Notes under the pieces: generated by a model
Database searches by the model: none
What the model saw: only the letters and a program-made list of their open reading frames with translations
Told to the model about the DNA's origin: nothing
Source: Polyodon spathula
Taxonomy: Eukaryota; Chordata; Actinopteri; Acipenseriformes; Polyodontidae
Assembly: GCF_017654505.1 (NCBI RefSeq)
Contig: NC_054536.1
Location: 30,455,970-30,519,969, forward strand
Reading direction: 5' to 3'
DNA length: 64,000 nucleotides
Made by a program: the position numbers and the translations under genes
Part shown: one piece after another, positions 10,990 through 21,000 of the stretch
Position numbering within the stretch: the stretch's first letter is position 1
How the letters are laid out: the number at the start of each line of letters is the position of its first letter

Positions 10990-12430
10990 AAATATCATTG
11001 TGTCATTTCTGTGATTGGCTTCAGGTGGTATACCGTCAAGACATCCATTGAAATGCTTCACCAGCTTTTTCACCAGATCTGGGAAGAAGAAGAAGTACCA
11101 GAGGATTGGAAAGAAGGCTACCTCATAAAGTTCCCAAGAAGGGCAACCTGAGTGAATGCAACAACTACAGAGGCCTTATGTTACTGTCTGTACTGGAGAA
11201 AATCCTCTGCAGAGTAACCTTGGGGCACTTGACAAACAGCTAAGAAAACAACAGGCAGGTTTCAGGAAAGACAGATCATGTACAGACCACATAGCCACTC
11301 TGCATATACTGTAATAGTGGAACAGTCATTAGAATGGAACTCCGCTCTCTGCCTTTATCGACTTCCAAAAAGCATTCGACAGCCGAGACCAAAATATTCT
11401 GTGGAAACTCATTATGGCACTATGGCATATCAGAGAAATTCATCACCATCGTTCAGCAGTTGTACCTACAATCCTCATACAGAGTGGTGCACAATGGTCA
11501 TCTTACAGAGACCTTTACAATCAACACAGGAGTCAGGAATCAGAGCCGCCTATTATCCCCCCTACTCTTTTTACTTGCAGTGGACTGGTTAATGCGACAA
11601 ACCACAGAAGGCCAAAGAATGGGCATACAATGGTCACTTTGGTGACAACTGGACAACCTGGATTATGTAGATGATATTGCCCTAATATCACACACATACC
11701 AACAAATGCAGCGAAAAGCCACTGAGTTGTAAGAACAATAGCCAAAACAGGGCTTGTCATTAACAAAGACAAAACTAAGGTGATGCATATCCATAATTCA
11801 GAAGAAGGGGGAGAACTAGAAGAGGTAAGCTCCTTTACTTACCTGGGAAGTATCATAGGGCAGGATAGAGGAGCAGACAAAGACATGCAAATGAGAATAG
11901 GAAAAGCAAGAACAGCATTTACCATGCTTAAGCTTATCTGGAACTCAAAAAACATTTCAGATAAAACAAAGCTCTGCATTTTTAATACTAATGTAAAGTC
12001 ATTGCATTTCTATGGAGTAGAAACATGGACAACAAAGTCATCAAAAAAACAAATTGCAAGCTTTCATAAATAAATGCATCAGAACCATCTTAGGAATGTA
12101 TTGGCCAAACACCAGCAGGAATGAAGATCATAGGGAAAGAACAGAATATGAAATCATAGAAACACAAATCAAGAGAAGAAAGTGGTGCTGGATTGGACAT
12201 GCATGCAGAAAACCAACAACAAACATAACCAGACAGTCCCTGACTTGGAACCCACAAGGGAAAAGAAAACCTGGAAGACCAAGAAACAGCTGGAGGAGGT
12301 CCACAGAGGCAGAACTGAAGAAGATTAGATACTCCTGGAAAGAACTTGAGAAACTAGCCCAAAACAGAGCCAGATGAAGGATAAAAGTGGATGACCTATG
12401 CTCCCTAAGAAGCATAAAGGGTTTAACCTA
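10990..12430 (+). mobile_element. non-LTR retrotransposon (LINE), RT and C-terminal part, degenerate
   Basis: Plus-strand frames together give a LINE reverse transcriptase. EEEVPEDWKEGYLIK and KKGNLSECNNYRG come first, after correcting frame by eye, then QQAGFRKDRSCTDHIATL (about 11250), FIDFQKAFDS (about 11360), LDYVDDIALIS with the YVDD active site (about 11660-11695), and the C-terminal segments SFTYLGSIIGQD (about 11830) and KRRKWCWIGHACRKP (about 12175). The endonuclease and N-terminus are missing, as expected for 5' truncation. The 3' end finishes in a short telomere-like string (TAACCTAACC) at about 12424-12443. Clade assignment is not possible by eye. Open pieces at 11780-12073 and 12054-12377 are its longest intact parts. 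Confidence 0.85.
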
Positions 12431-13055
12431 ACCACACCTAACCATTTCTGTGATTAACGCGTTAATTTTTCTTGTCCCTCTTAGCATACCTTAATTCATT
12501 TCTTGCTGCACCATTTGAATACACTTGAGTGTATGAATTTGAGATTGAATGAATGCTGTCATTGTTTCAATATTAAATTAGTCACGGAACCGCATTATGT
12601 AGCAAAGCACTTAAACTGAAGGACTCGTGAATGGGAAGTTTATTTAAAAAAAAAAAACTTTCTGACGGTTCATTGGATAGAAAGAGGGTTACTTGTATCT
12701 ACTGTCCAAGTGAGTTCCAGTTTCGCAGATATGCATCTAGCCTGCTGTACCACCTGTGTTTCTGCTACAGACAACAACAATACAACGACAAATGAAACCC
12801 ATCAGTTTCGACAGAGTACTCTTAGAAATTCAGGATCGCTGCAAACCCATGAATCAAGCTAAGCATGATACTATAACCAATGCTGCTGGATAGCTACTAA
12901 CTGCAGCCCCGGTAACAATGAAGCTTTGTTTTATTACAATAACCACATTTATTTTTAAACAATGTTATTTACAGTTATGGAGGATATAACTGTTACTCAG
13001 TGAATATTTTGTTTTATTTAGGAAATTTCAAGTTATTAATAAAAGATGATTTTAA

Positions 13056-13057
13056 AA

Positions 13058-13107
<50 letters not shown>
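13056..13107. repeat. (ATT)n microsatellite
   Basis: About 17 tandem ATT units inside the hAT remnant. Confidence 0.95.
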
Positions 13108-13108
<1 letters not shown>

Positions 13109-13329
13109 AACGGCAATGAAAAACATAAGTTTATGAGTAAAGGAAGCTGTTCATTTGGAAACATTAATTGTGAATGCAGTAAGGTGGGTAATAAACTGTT
13201 TCCATTGTGATGTAGCACTTGGTTCAAACAACTTAACAACGAATGTTAGATTGTAAATAAATATAAAACTATAAAGAGAATCCAGAAATAGGAAAACAGG
13301 GTTTTTATAATGGGTTGTTTTTTGGATTA

Positions 13330-13331
13330 TG

Positions 13332-13384
<53 letters not shown>
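13330..13384. repeat. (ATA)n microsatellite
   Basis: About 18 tandem ATA/ATT-type units on the complementary register, some 220 bp right of the previous tract and within the same remnant. Confidence 0.95.
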
Positions 13385-13385
<1 letters not shown>

Positions 13386-13620
13386 GCATCAGTAATACAG
13401 CAAACTTAAATGAGATGGACGCAGTAATTGTATCAATTAAATACACATTTAAAACCAAGATTAACGGAGATACATTTTTTTAATCTCAAGATTAATCATG
13501 ATTAATGATTTTAATTGATTGACAGCCCTAGTTAATATACTGTTATTGTAACGGCTTCAACATCCCTGACAAAACTCACAAAAATAGTAAAATATACTTT
13601 TCTCAAATTGCTTTGTTTAA

Positions 13621-13687
13621 TGCCCACAGTAGGAGAACAGTGCAGGGTTGCGTAACTGAATACTGCACTATTCTCCTACTGTTGGCA
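13621..13687. repeat. imperfect 25-bp inverted repeat (hairpin)
   Basis: The arms 13621-13645 and 13663-13687 are complementary with two mismatches, separated by a 17-base loop. No gene or known element end coincides with it. Confidence 0.9.
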
Positions 13688-14484
13688 TTCAATAATGTAT
13701 CAATTGTATTAACAAAGTTCCCATGTTTCTTCCACAGCAAAAATCTAAAACATGCTATTAAAAACTGGACCCCAATACATCAATAGATGACATCTTTCAA
13801 GATGCCGTGCAGGATATTGTAAACATCCGGTTCACAGACCATACTAACAAACAGAGTTCCCTTGCAAACTGCATTGTGAACACAAACGAACTCGGTCCTG
13901 AAACAAAACGGAAAAGAATCAAAAAAGAGAACTTTAGTTCGCATCCAAAAGAACTCGGTCCCTTTGCTCGCTGAAATGTGAACAGCAAGCACACTGATAC
14001 ATTGTTTCTAACTAAACAACCCAGTGTGAGTGAATGCAGCCCAATATGACATGCCCTTCTATTATGCCCCTGGGTATGCTCTGTATTTGTTCACCAAAGA
14101 TCCAATTTTTAATTCCCAGCTTTAAACCAACTGATTCATAATCTAATAACCATTTGTCGAACCACAGTAGCTGTTTATTCTTTCGGTCATGCAGTGTATA
14201 GTGATGCATAGAGCTTCACCTGCTCAGTGCTCAGATCTGATGGTTTTTAGAGTTCCTTAGAGAGCTGGGTCTGTTTGGTGACACATTTGTGTTATTTATA
14301 GATTCCCTTCAACTCCATTGAGAGGCTGAGATGTGTGAATGTGGTGTTTGATTGCTGTATAATATGTTTCAAGGCTGCACCTGGTCAAGACAATGGACTT
14401 AAGTTGTTATTATTTATATACATTGTAGTGCATCTTTAAATGAGCAATAAAAAGGTCACTGAATGCTTGTTGGTTTGTTAACAG

Positions 14485-15528
14485 GAAACGAGAGCAAGAG
14501 AACAAGCGCAAGGAGGCTGAGCAGCAGAGTGGGAAGCTAAAGCGTGCGGACAGGAAGACGAGGATACTGCAGCTGTCATAGGGCAAGAGCAGCCTCTGGG
14601 CAGAGCACTCGCTCCCTCAGCAAGAAACCATCAACGGCAAAACCAGAGCCAGGTCCGTCCCGCTCTGCACAGAAGAAGGGTGATGAGACACAAAGGAGGA
14701 GAGGTACAGTGTGAGCTGGGCATTTCTGGGGTATTCTCTCACAGAGGGAATCACATTCAAACACCGTTCGCTAGGGTTCACTGTCATTTCCGAACAGGGT
14801 ATCAACTGTTTATTTAGTCACAACATCATAAACAAATACGCTAATCATACCACATCTCAATGTAATTCTTTTACCTTTTACAGAGCAGAACACGGAAGAA
14901 GGTCTGCCAAAAGCCATGATCAGAAAGCTAAAGAAAGAAGCACAGTCCAGCAGGATGCCAGCACCCATATGGAGCTCTATCCAATGACACTCCTGAAACG
15001 GTACCAACACGGATGCACAGCTAATCTAGCAGGGTTTTTAAGAAAGCAGCAGCTCCCCCCGCCAGGTCACCAGGGAGCTCCGTTCACTCCAGACCTGATG
15101 TGGCAGAACTAGCCAGACCTGCAAGTAAGGGGTTCAATGGTAGGCACCACTCACCTGCTGGCTTCAGCAGGCCAGGCAGCACCAAGCCACCACCGACTGT
15201 CAACAGATGGCCCTTCAGAGTGACCTCATGAGCCGCCAGCACAACTCCAGACAGATGCAACTGCATACACTAACCAACAATCACCCAAAACCCAAGAGTC
15301 CAGTCACAGCTTTGCCCCAGGACCCCTGCCTCTCAGTCATGGCCCAAGACCCTGGCCATGGTCTCTGCAAAGCAGCAGCACCCTCGCGGGCACAGTTACG
15401 CCGCTGGCCTGACTCCTGCATTGAGCTGGTTCCCCTGGAGATGCGGCTGCAGGTTGTGGAGAAGGAGAGGATCAGGAAGGAGCTCTTCAGAAAAAAGAAC
15501 CAGGCTGCTGCTGTGGGCCTGGAGGAGG
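14485..15528 (+). pseudogene. exon-like blocks of a basic coiled-coil protein, frameshifted
   Basis: Two adjacent exon-like blocks lie on the plus strand. The first (about 14485-14704) follows an acceptor (TTAACAG) and ends at a GT donor. It encodes a charged stretch rich in K, R, E and Q (KREQENKRKEAEQQSGKLKR), then shifts frame at a TAG near 14580 to a Ser/Pro/Lys-rich stretch. The second (14882-15528) follows TTTTACAG and ends in GAGGAG|GTAGGC. It must be read in three successive frames: QNTEEGLPKAMIRKLKKEAQ, then SSRVFKKAAAPPARSPG, then SCIELVPLEMRLQVVEKERI followed by RKELFRKKNQAAAVG. Good splice sites, coherent composition and phase agreement between blocks (1 then 2 nt) argue for a former gene; the shifts argue for decay. 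I do not recognise the family; low-complexity basic plus helical segments suggest a cytoskeletal or centrosomal protein, as a guess. Confidence 0.5.
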
Positions 15529-15988
15529 TAGGCACCAGGTTTGTTTATAGGATTTTTTTTAGACATACTGTATGCATCATGCTTCTTTAAAAAAACAAAC
15601 AAAAAAAACATGCAACTAATATTATACCAAATGAATTACCCCTGTATAAAATGACTCATACTGTAGAAGGATCCTGGAGTGGCTTAACCATGGTTGAAAT
15701 GACTCGAAGACTAGTTTTCTTATTAAATTCTTATGCAGTTGAATCTGTCAAATCTCAAACTAAGTCAGGTCTGCTGTAGAGGCAGGTGAAACTACTTGCA
15801 ATTAGCCTGTGTCCCGCTAGTATTCTTTCTATCACAGGGATGGCCAAATATAGACCTTCCAGTCCTTGTCTTTATTCCAAACCTGGTCTAAATGATTTCA
15901 TTGAACCAACTAGCCCTCCATTCATAAAGTAATTAAATATGTTATTGTACCTGTTAATCTTGGAGTGGCGCACTCTCCGTCTGGAGTA

Positions 15989-15989
<1 letters not shown>
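15529..15989. other. non-coding, probable intron of the broken gene
   Basis: It follows the donor at 15529. I see no exon or element in it. Confidence 0.5.

Positions 15990-16051
<62 letters not shown>
15990..16051. repeat. (ATT)n microsatellite
   Basis: About 20 tandem units. It produces a poly-Asn open frame on the minus strand that is not a gene. Confidence 0.95.
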
Positions 16052-17170
16052 GGGGAAATGTTTCATTAAAGAAAAAAAAAAACAAGAGAAGACTAAGCTA
16101 TTGAATAATGTTGTAAGCCAAAGATTTTTTGTATAAATCTAAAAACGACATGGATCTTGCACCATGACTTCCACCTGTTATAAAATTGATTGATTTTACA
16201 CAAACATTTCTTTTTTGATTAACACCTAGAGTGGCTATAATTACCAAAGTGATGTACCGGTATGAACCGTTTCATGAAGTTTATCACCATCCTTATCTCC
16301 TGTCAATTCAAACTGCTGGCTTCCGTTAGGTGCTGGAGGTTTCCAATGTATTCAAAGGGAGGCTGTATGACTCTGGATATAAATCATTTCAGAATGACAC
16401 CAAAAAGCATATTGAATAAAAGCATTTTATCTTAACTTTTCCTTTAAGAGAATAGTTACATTGATGATTATTCTTTCTTTAGCTACATATCTCTCATTGT
16501 CATCTGTCAATCTAATTTGCTAGGCACGACACCTTGAACTGGCTGCTAGTTCAACCAGAAATCCATTTTCAGGAATTCACTTTCTCACAACATAAATGAT
16601 TATAGATATAATTCATGTTTTTTTGTGTGTAATTTTAATAGCTTGAGTGAAATGGGTTCCTTGTAGAGCTGCTCTGAAAGTAAATCAATAAGCCATTTTG
16701 CAGGCAAACGATGATCGCTGTCATTTCAAATGACCAGCTCTATGGTGTTGGGTGAGGTACAGAGAGAGAGGCAGGAAGCAGATTGAATTGAAGCCTTGAT
16801 GATATCAGGAAAGCACAACAAAGTGACGATCGAACCTTTTAATCAGAGAGCCAGTGAAGGAATGTTCTGGTTCCAGCCTGTTCTGTGGACACCAGGGGTG
16901 TGTTAATGTTACACAATGAGAAACAACGAGCAAGAGAATACTTGAGAGACTTTGAGGCATATGTCCCTTCCTTACACAAAACACATTAATTGTAGCTAAC
17001 AAAATATTTCCATAAATCTTTTTTTTGTACTTCCATTAGCTACAAAGTGTTTGTGGAAGACGCTATATTATTTTAAACAATTATAAATCCAGAAACATAC
17101 TCATTAGCTTTTCAACATTATATCAGTCTTGTTTATGATTGGTTTGGAATTAATTATTTGAAACCAAACA
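16052..17170. other. non-coding, no gene seen
   Basis: AT-rich sequence with no recognisable domain. It ends at a poly-G tract at 17175-17193. Confidence 0.55.
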
Positions 17171-17204
17171 TTCTGGGGGGGGGGGGGGGGGGGAGTGGCG
17201 CGTT

Positions 17205-18300
17205 ACAATTGAGAAAGTCACTCATTATAAGCTCCTGGGGGTTTGAGTATCTGATAAATTGCTCTGGACACACCATGCCGATTATGTTTGCGGCAAAGCG
17301 AGAATAATTTTAGGGTTTATTTTTCTTTCCTTTAGAGAGGCCCCTCCAAATGTTATTTTCTGTATACAAGAGTTTGGTAAGACCTATTTTAGAGTACAGC
17401 TGTTTTGTCTGGGACCCATTTGAAATATACAGTACTAAGAAGCTTGACTCATAATGTGCTTGTAGGATTCTATTCAATGACTTGAATTGGGATTCTACTT
17501 ATGATAACCTTCTTAGTCACTCGTAAACCATCCAATCTCAGAAGGTCCCGTTTTATTCTCATTAATTTCTATAAGGTTCTGCATTCATTGTGTTCTACCT
17601 CTGTGTCAGTCTGGTCTCATAAAGGAGCTGGGCTGAGAGTCTCCACAGAGCTGCTGTGACCATCATTCCTTATCTCTTTGCTTGTGTCGGTATTCTTTCT
17701 TTGGCACAGCCTTGGGGTTCTGGAATGCCCTTCCGAATTCCATTGTGTCATTGTCAAGCCTTTCCAGGTTTAAAGCTGCTGTTCAGCATCACAAGCATCT
17801 GCGGTTAACTTGTTTTAGCTGGAATGAAATTGTTATTAAAATACAAATATCTTTACCTACTTTGTTTACTTTCTTTCTGGACAGTTACTTTTGGTGCAGG
17901 CTCCTTTCGATGTCTCGCTCCTAAACTTTGGAAATCTCTTCCCAGAGACAGCAGGAGGGTTCCCACAATCTTTTTGCTTAAAATTACACTCAAGACTTTT
18001 TTGTTCCACCAGGCTTATAATTAGATATTTTCTTGTTTTTCAGCCTTGAGACATTTTATTATGTAGATGGTGGGCTATAGAAAAATTATATGATATATGA
18101 TTGATAATATATTTATATGCATTGTACATATATGTGTGTGTAAATGTGTATTTTTATTGACATTACTTTGGATATATATATATTAATTGTTGTATTGTTT
18201 ATTACTAAATATGGTCTACTTAGGTCTCTCTTTGTATTAGTGCTGCACTATTGAGCTGACCCTGTGGGCACAAAGTGAATAAACTAAACTAAAGAGGGAA
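17205..18300 (+). mobile_element. L2-type LINE 3' part (RT C-terminal region), degenerate
   Basis: After a poly-G run, the plus strand encodes LGVWVSDKLLW, HADYVCGKARIILGF and FLSFREAPPNVIF (about 17235-17360), which is the conserved C-terminal region after the RT in many LINEs. Two similar C-terminal motifs follow: FFGTALGFWNALPNSIVS (about 17695) and RCLAPKLWKSLPRDSRRVP (about 17905), ending FLLKITLKTFLFHQAYN and a stop at about 18024. The WN/KSLP motif and this ending are typical of L2/Rex-type ORF2 C-termini. The two copies of the motif suggest two overlapping insertions. The 3' tail at about 18270-18290 reads AATAAACTAAACTAAAG. Confidence 0.75.
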
Positions 18301-18800
18301 TATCACTGTGATCTGTCTGCTGGTTCAGCTTTAGCTACAAGTTGATGAAAAATGTGGTTCAGGATTAAAGGCTGAGGGAGAGTGGTATTAATGGCGCTGC
18401 CCCATCCTGTTACTCCTTGGCTGTTGAGACAGTGTCTCTATTAGAGCGCAGAGCAGCTCTGAATTCATTTGAGTGTCGTTCAAATTAACTGTCCTTATCT
18501 TCTGTCCCCCTGGGTACAGCTTGATGGGAAAGGAGGAAGAAAAAAATAGCAAATTGAACTGCAAAGTAACTTGCAGCCCTTCTTCAGCACAACGGATCAC
18601 ATGGTGCCTTCCTAACTGACACATGTTACCACTTTTATTAAGGGGTCTGGTTTGTATCTGTGGGTCCCCTCACTGCAGTTGTCTGTGAATTCAAGGGAGT
18701 GGGGAAGTGAAGGCTCCCTGATCATACAGTGTTATGGGACTTCATGCTGCTATCCTTGGCCACCATGTATGCAGATTGTTGTTTTGTAAAGCATGCGTCT
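18301..18800. other. non-coding, no gene seen
   Basis: No recognisable coding sequence or element. Confidence 0.55.
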
Positions 18801-18804
18801 ACGC

Positions 18805-19100
18805 CAGTGTTGCCAAATCAGGTTTTCCCTGCAGATCTAAAGGTTTTACGTTTCTGCTCAGGGCAATCTGGAGGTAAGAAATGGGCAGAGGTATTATTAC
18901 CCTTTGCGGTCCTATGTCAGAGCAGGTCCGACATTATAATTTTCCCTTTCCGGTCCGATGTTGGACCCTGTCCGACATCATCAAAAAACATCAAGCACAG
19001 GTCTCTACTCGTTCTTTCTTTGGTAAAAGCAGAGAAAGCCTTTCAATGGTCGAGTGAGACCAATAGGAGCCGAGAGATGCTGAAAAAAAGGGGCTGATCT
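18805..19100. mobile_element. possible DNA-transposon termini cluster
   Basis: CAGTGTTGCCAAATCAGG at 18805 resembles a hAT terminal repeat. About 85 bp to its right, TTACCCTTTGCGGTCC begins a stretch in which CCCTTT-CGGTCC and GTCCGACAT each occur twice (18898-18980), a layout seen in subterminal repeats of cut-and-paste elements. I could not find matching opposite ends, so both calls are tentative. Confidence 0.35.
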
Positions 19101-19181
19101 GAGCAATACACAGAGGCCCTGCACTACATATTGAACACGGACATGAAAAAATAACATAGCTGCTTCCGCATCCAGTCAGAG

Positions 19182-20490
19182 TTACTTACTGGGCTTCTGG
19201 ATAGAGCATCTGCAATGAACAGTCTTTCCCTGTGCATACTCAGCTTTAGGTTTGAAGCGCATTAAGCGCAGGAGCAGTCTTTGACATCTCAGTGGAACGT
19301 TGTCCAGATCGCTGGTATTTATTAGAGGCACATGAGGCTTGTGATCAGTTAGTAACTTGAAATTGTCTAAACCATACAGGCATTTATTGAACCTCTCAAA
19401 CGCCCACACGCTTGCAAGGCACTCTTTCTCAATTTGAGCGTGTTGAGAGACAGCATCTGTGAGCCACCTGGCACTATATGCAACTGGTTTCCAGTCTTCT
19501 CCCTGCTGCTGAAGTAATAATCCACCAATCCCATAACTGCTGGCATCTGCAGAGCCAGCTGTGGGCTTCAACACATCATAGAATGTTATCACTGATGACG
19601 TGATTAGTAGTTTTTTCAGGTATTTAAAGGCCTGTTCGTGTTCATAGTCCAACATCCATATTGTGTGTGATTTCAAGAGTTTATAGAGTGGCTGACCAAT
19701 GGTAGATAGGTTGGGTATATACTTGCCCAAGTAGTTAATCATGCCTAGGACTCGTTTCAGCTCCACAACATTCACTGGTGTCCCAGAAAGTGAAGTTCTT
19801 TTTGTCTCAGCGCACACTTCCCCTGATTTAGTTTCAGTCCTCTGACTCAACGACTTGTCAAGCCGTTTGTTATGTTCTTCTATGGAGTTTCCATATAAAA
19901 GTGTACCGTCCATATATACTGCGACTCCTTCTACCTCATGTAGTGTCTCCATCATTTTCCTCTGAAATATCCAAAAAGCGAGAGGCAGAAGCAGTATCTC
20001 CCAAATGGGGTAATGAATGTAGTCAGTCTAGTGCTATCACATTGTAGGGGAACTTGCCAAAAGCCACTAGCAGCATCTAGTGAAGGGAAGACTGTTGCTC
20101 CTGACAGCTTGGAAATACTCTTATATGGTAAGCAATATGAATCTCTCCCTCTTCACTGCTTCATTTAGCTTTTTTAGATCCACACAAATGCAAATGTTCC
20201 TGTTCTTATTCATGACTGGCACCATAGGGGCACACCACTCTATTGGTGTAATTTTCTCAATTATGCCATTTTGTTCCATTCCTTGTAGTTCGTCTTTAAC
20301 TTTTGCCAACAATGGTGTAGGCACTCTGCCAGCTGTGTGGACTGCATATGACTGGAAACTTTCTTTCAGGGAGATTTTAACTGGTTCAGTTTCAAGCAAA
20401 CCATTTTCTCCAAACACACTACAAACTTCAACGATTTGCAAAGATTGCAACAGACGCAACACTTTAGTACATCTACCTCTTAGCATTTAA
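19182..20490 (-). mobile_element. Ty3/Gypsy retrotransposon fragment: RT and RNase H
   Basis: On the minus strand, the RT N-terminal part (20486-20121) shows NGIIEKITPIEWCAPMVPV and CVDLKKLNEAVKRE. The middle of the palm is frameshifted (20120-19960), and a second open frame (19955-19182) contains the active-site region as VAVYMDGTLLYG, where the expected YxDD reads YMDG. The thumb follows (LKRVLGMINYLGKYIPNLS), then RNase H: SADASSYGIGGLLLQQQ with its first catalytic Asp, IEKECLASVWAFERFNKCLY with its Glu, and LLTDHKPHVPL. The integrase is not present. It belongs to a different Gypsy group from the Gmr1-like copy at 2-5 kb, with the RT directly followed by RNase H. Confidence 0.85.
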
Positions 20491-20789
20491 AAAAATAAAT
20501 AAATACTAAATATAAGGTTGGGGAAAAAAAGAGAAAAGTATGGTTTCTGAAGTACTTTATAATGTTCCCCGGAGTGTTCTGAAGAAAGGACACAAATTCC
20601 AAGATGCTACTGTAAAAAAAAAAAATAGATTTATTTATTTAGTAAATTTTTATATGAGAGTCAAATCCAGCCAAAAAATGACTGGTTCTGGGGGAGCGTC
20701 CAACTGAAAAACGCTTGGCCCTTAATTAATCCCTGTATTGTTTGTGATCTTACCATCTGATCCTAATGCAATGTCCCTTGCTATTTCAG

Positions 20790-21000
20790 ATTCCAGTTGA
20801 GCAGAGAGCTGGCCGTTCTGTTGGGCTCAAGGTCCAACAGAGGGATGGAGTGGGGGAAGAGGGAGAAAGACGCAGCTGCCTTCCTTGTCCGGTTGCTCTG
20901 GGAGAAACCCCTGCATTGCAGCTTTGTGGTCTCGCCTTCCTCCACCCGGAATACCAAGCCCCCAGACTGGCCAGGAGTTTCAGTCAAAATGATCATTGGC
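20790..21000 (+). pseudogene. candidate exon downstream of the broken coiled-coil gene
   Basis: A TATTTCAG acceptor at 20789 is followed by about 85 open codons in phase 0 (IPVEQRAGRSVGLKVQQRDG onward), matching the phase-0 donor at 15528. A second frame is open over the same bases, so the reading frame is undecided. I see no clear donor at the right end. GC content is higher than its surroundings. It may be the next exon of the 14.5-15.5 kb gene, now decayed, or chance. Confidence 0.3.

Larger units (their letters stand above)
12440..13530 (+). mobile_element. hAT-type DNA transposon remnant with BED-finger trace
   Basis: The right end is a clear hAT-like terminus: AATTGATTGACAGCCCTA closing at 13530, preceded by TTAATC-type subterminal repeats (about 13470-13510). 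The left side begins with a similar GATTAACGCGTTAATT (about 12452) but lacks the terminal TAGGGCTG. At about 12688-12760 the plus strand encodes CIYCPSEFQFRRYASSLLYH, which resembles the BED zinc finger found at the N-terminus of many hAT transposases. No catalytic domain follows; the interior instead has two trinucleotide microsatellites. It is an internally deleted, 5'-eroded copy. Confidence 0.65.

Noticed and set aside
15872..16066. Poly-Asn open frame
   Set aside because: Artefact of the (ATT)n tract.
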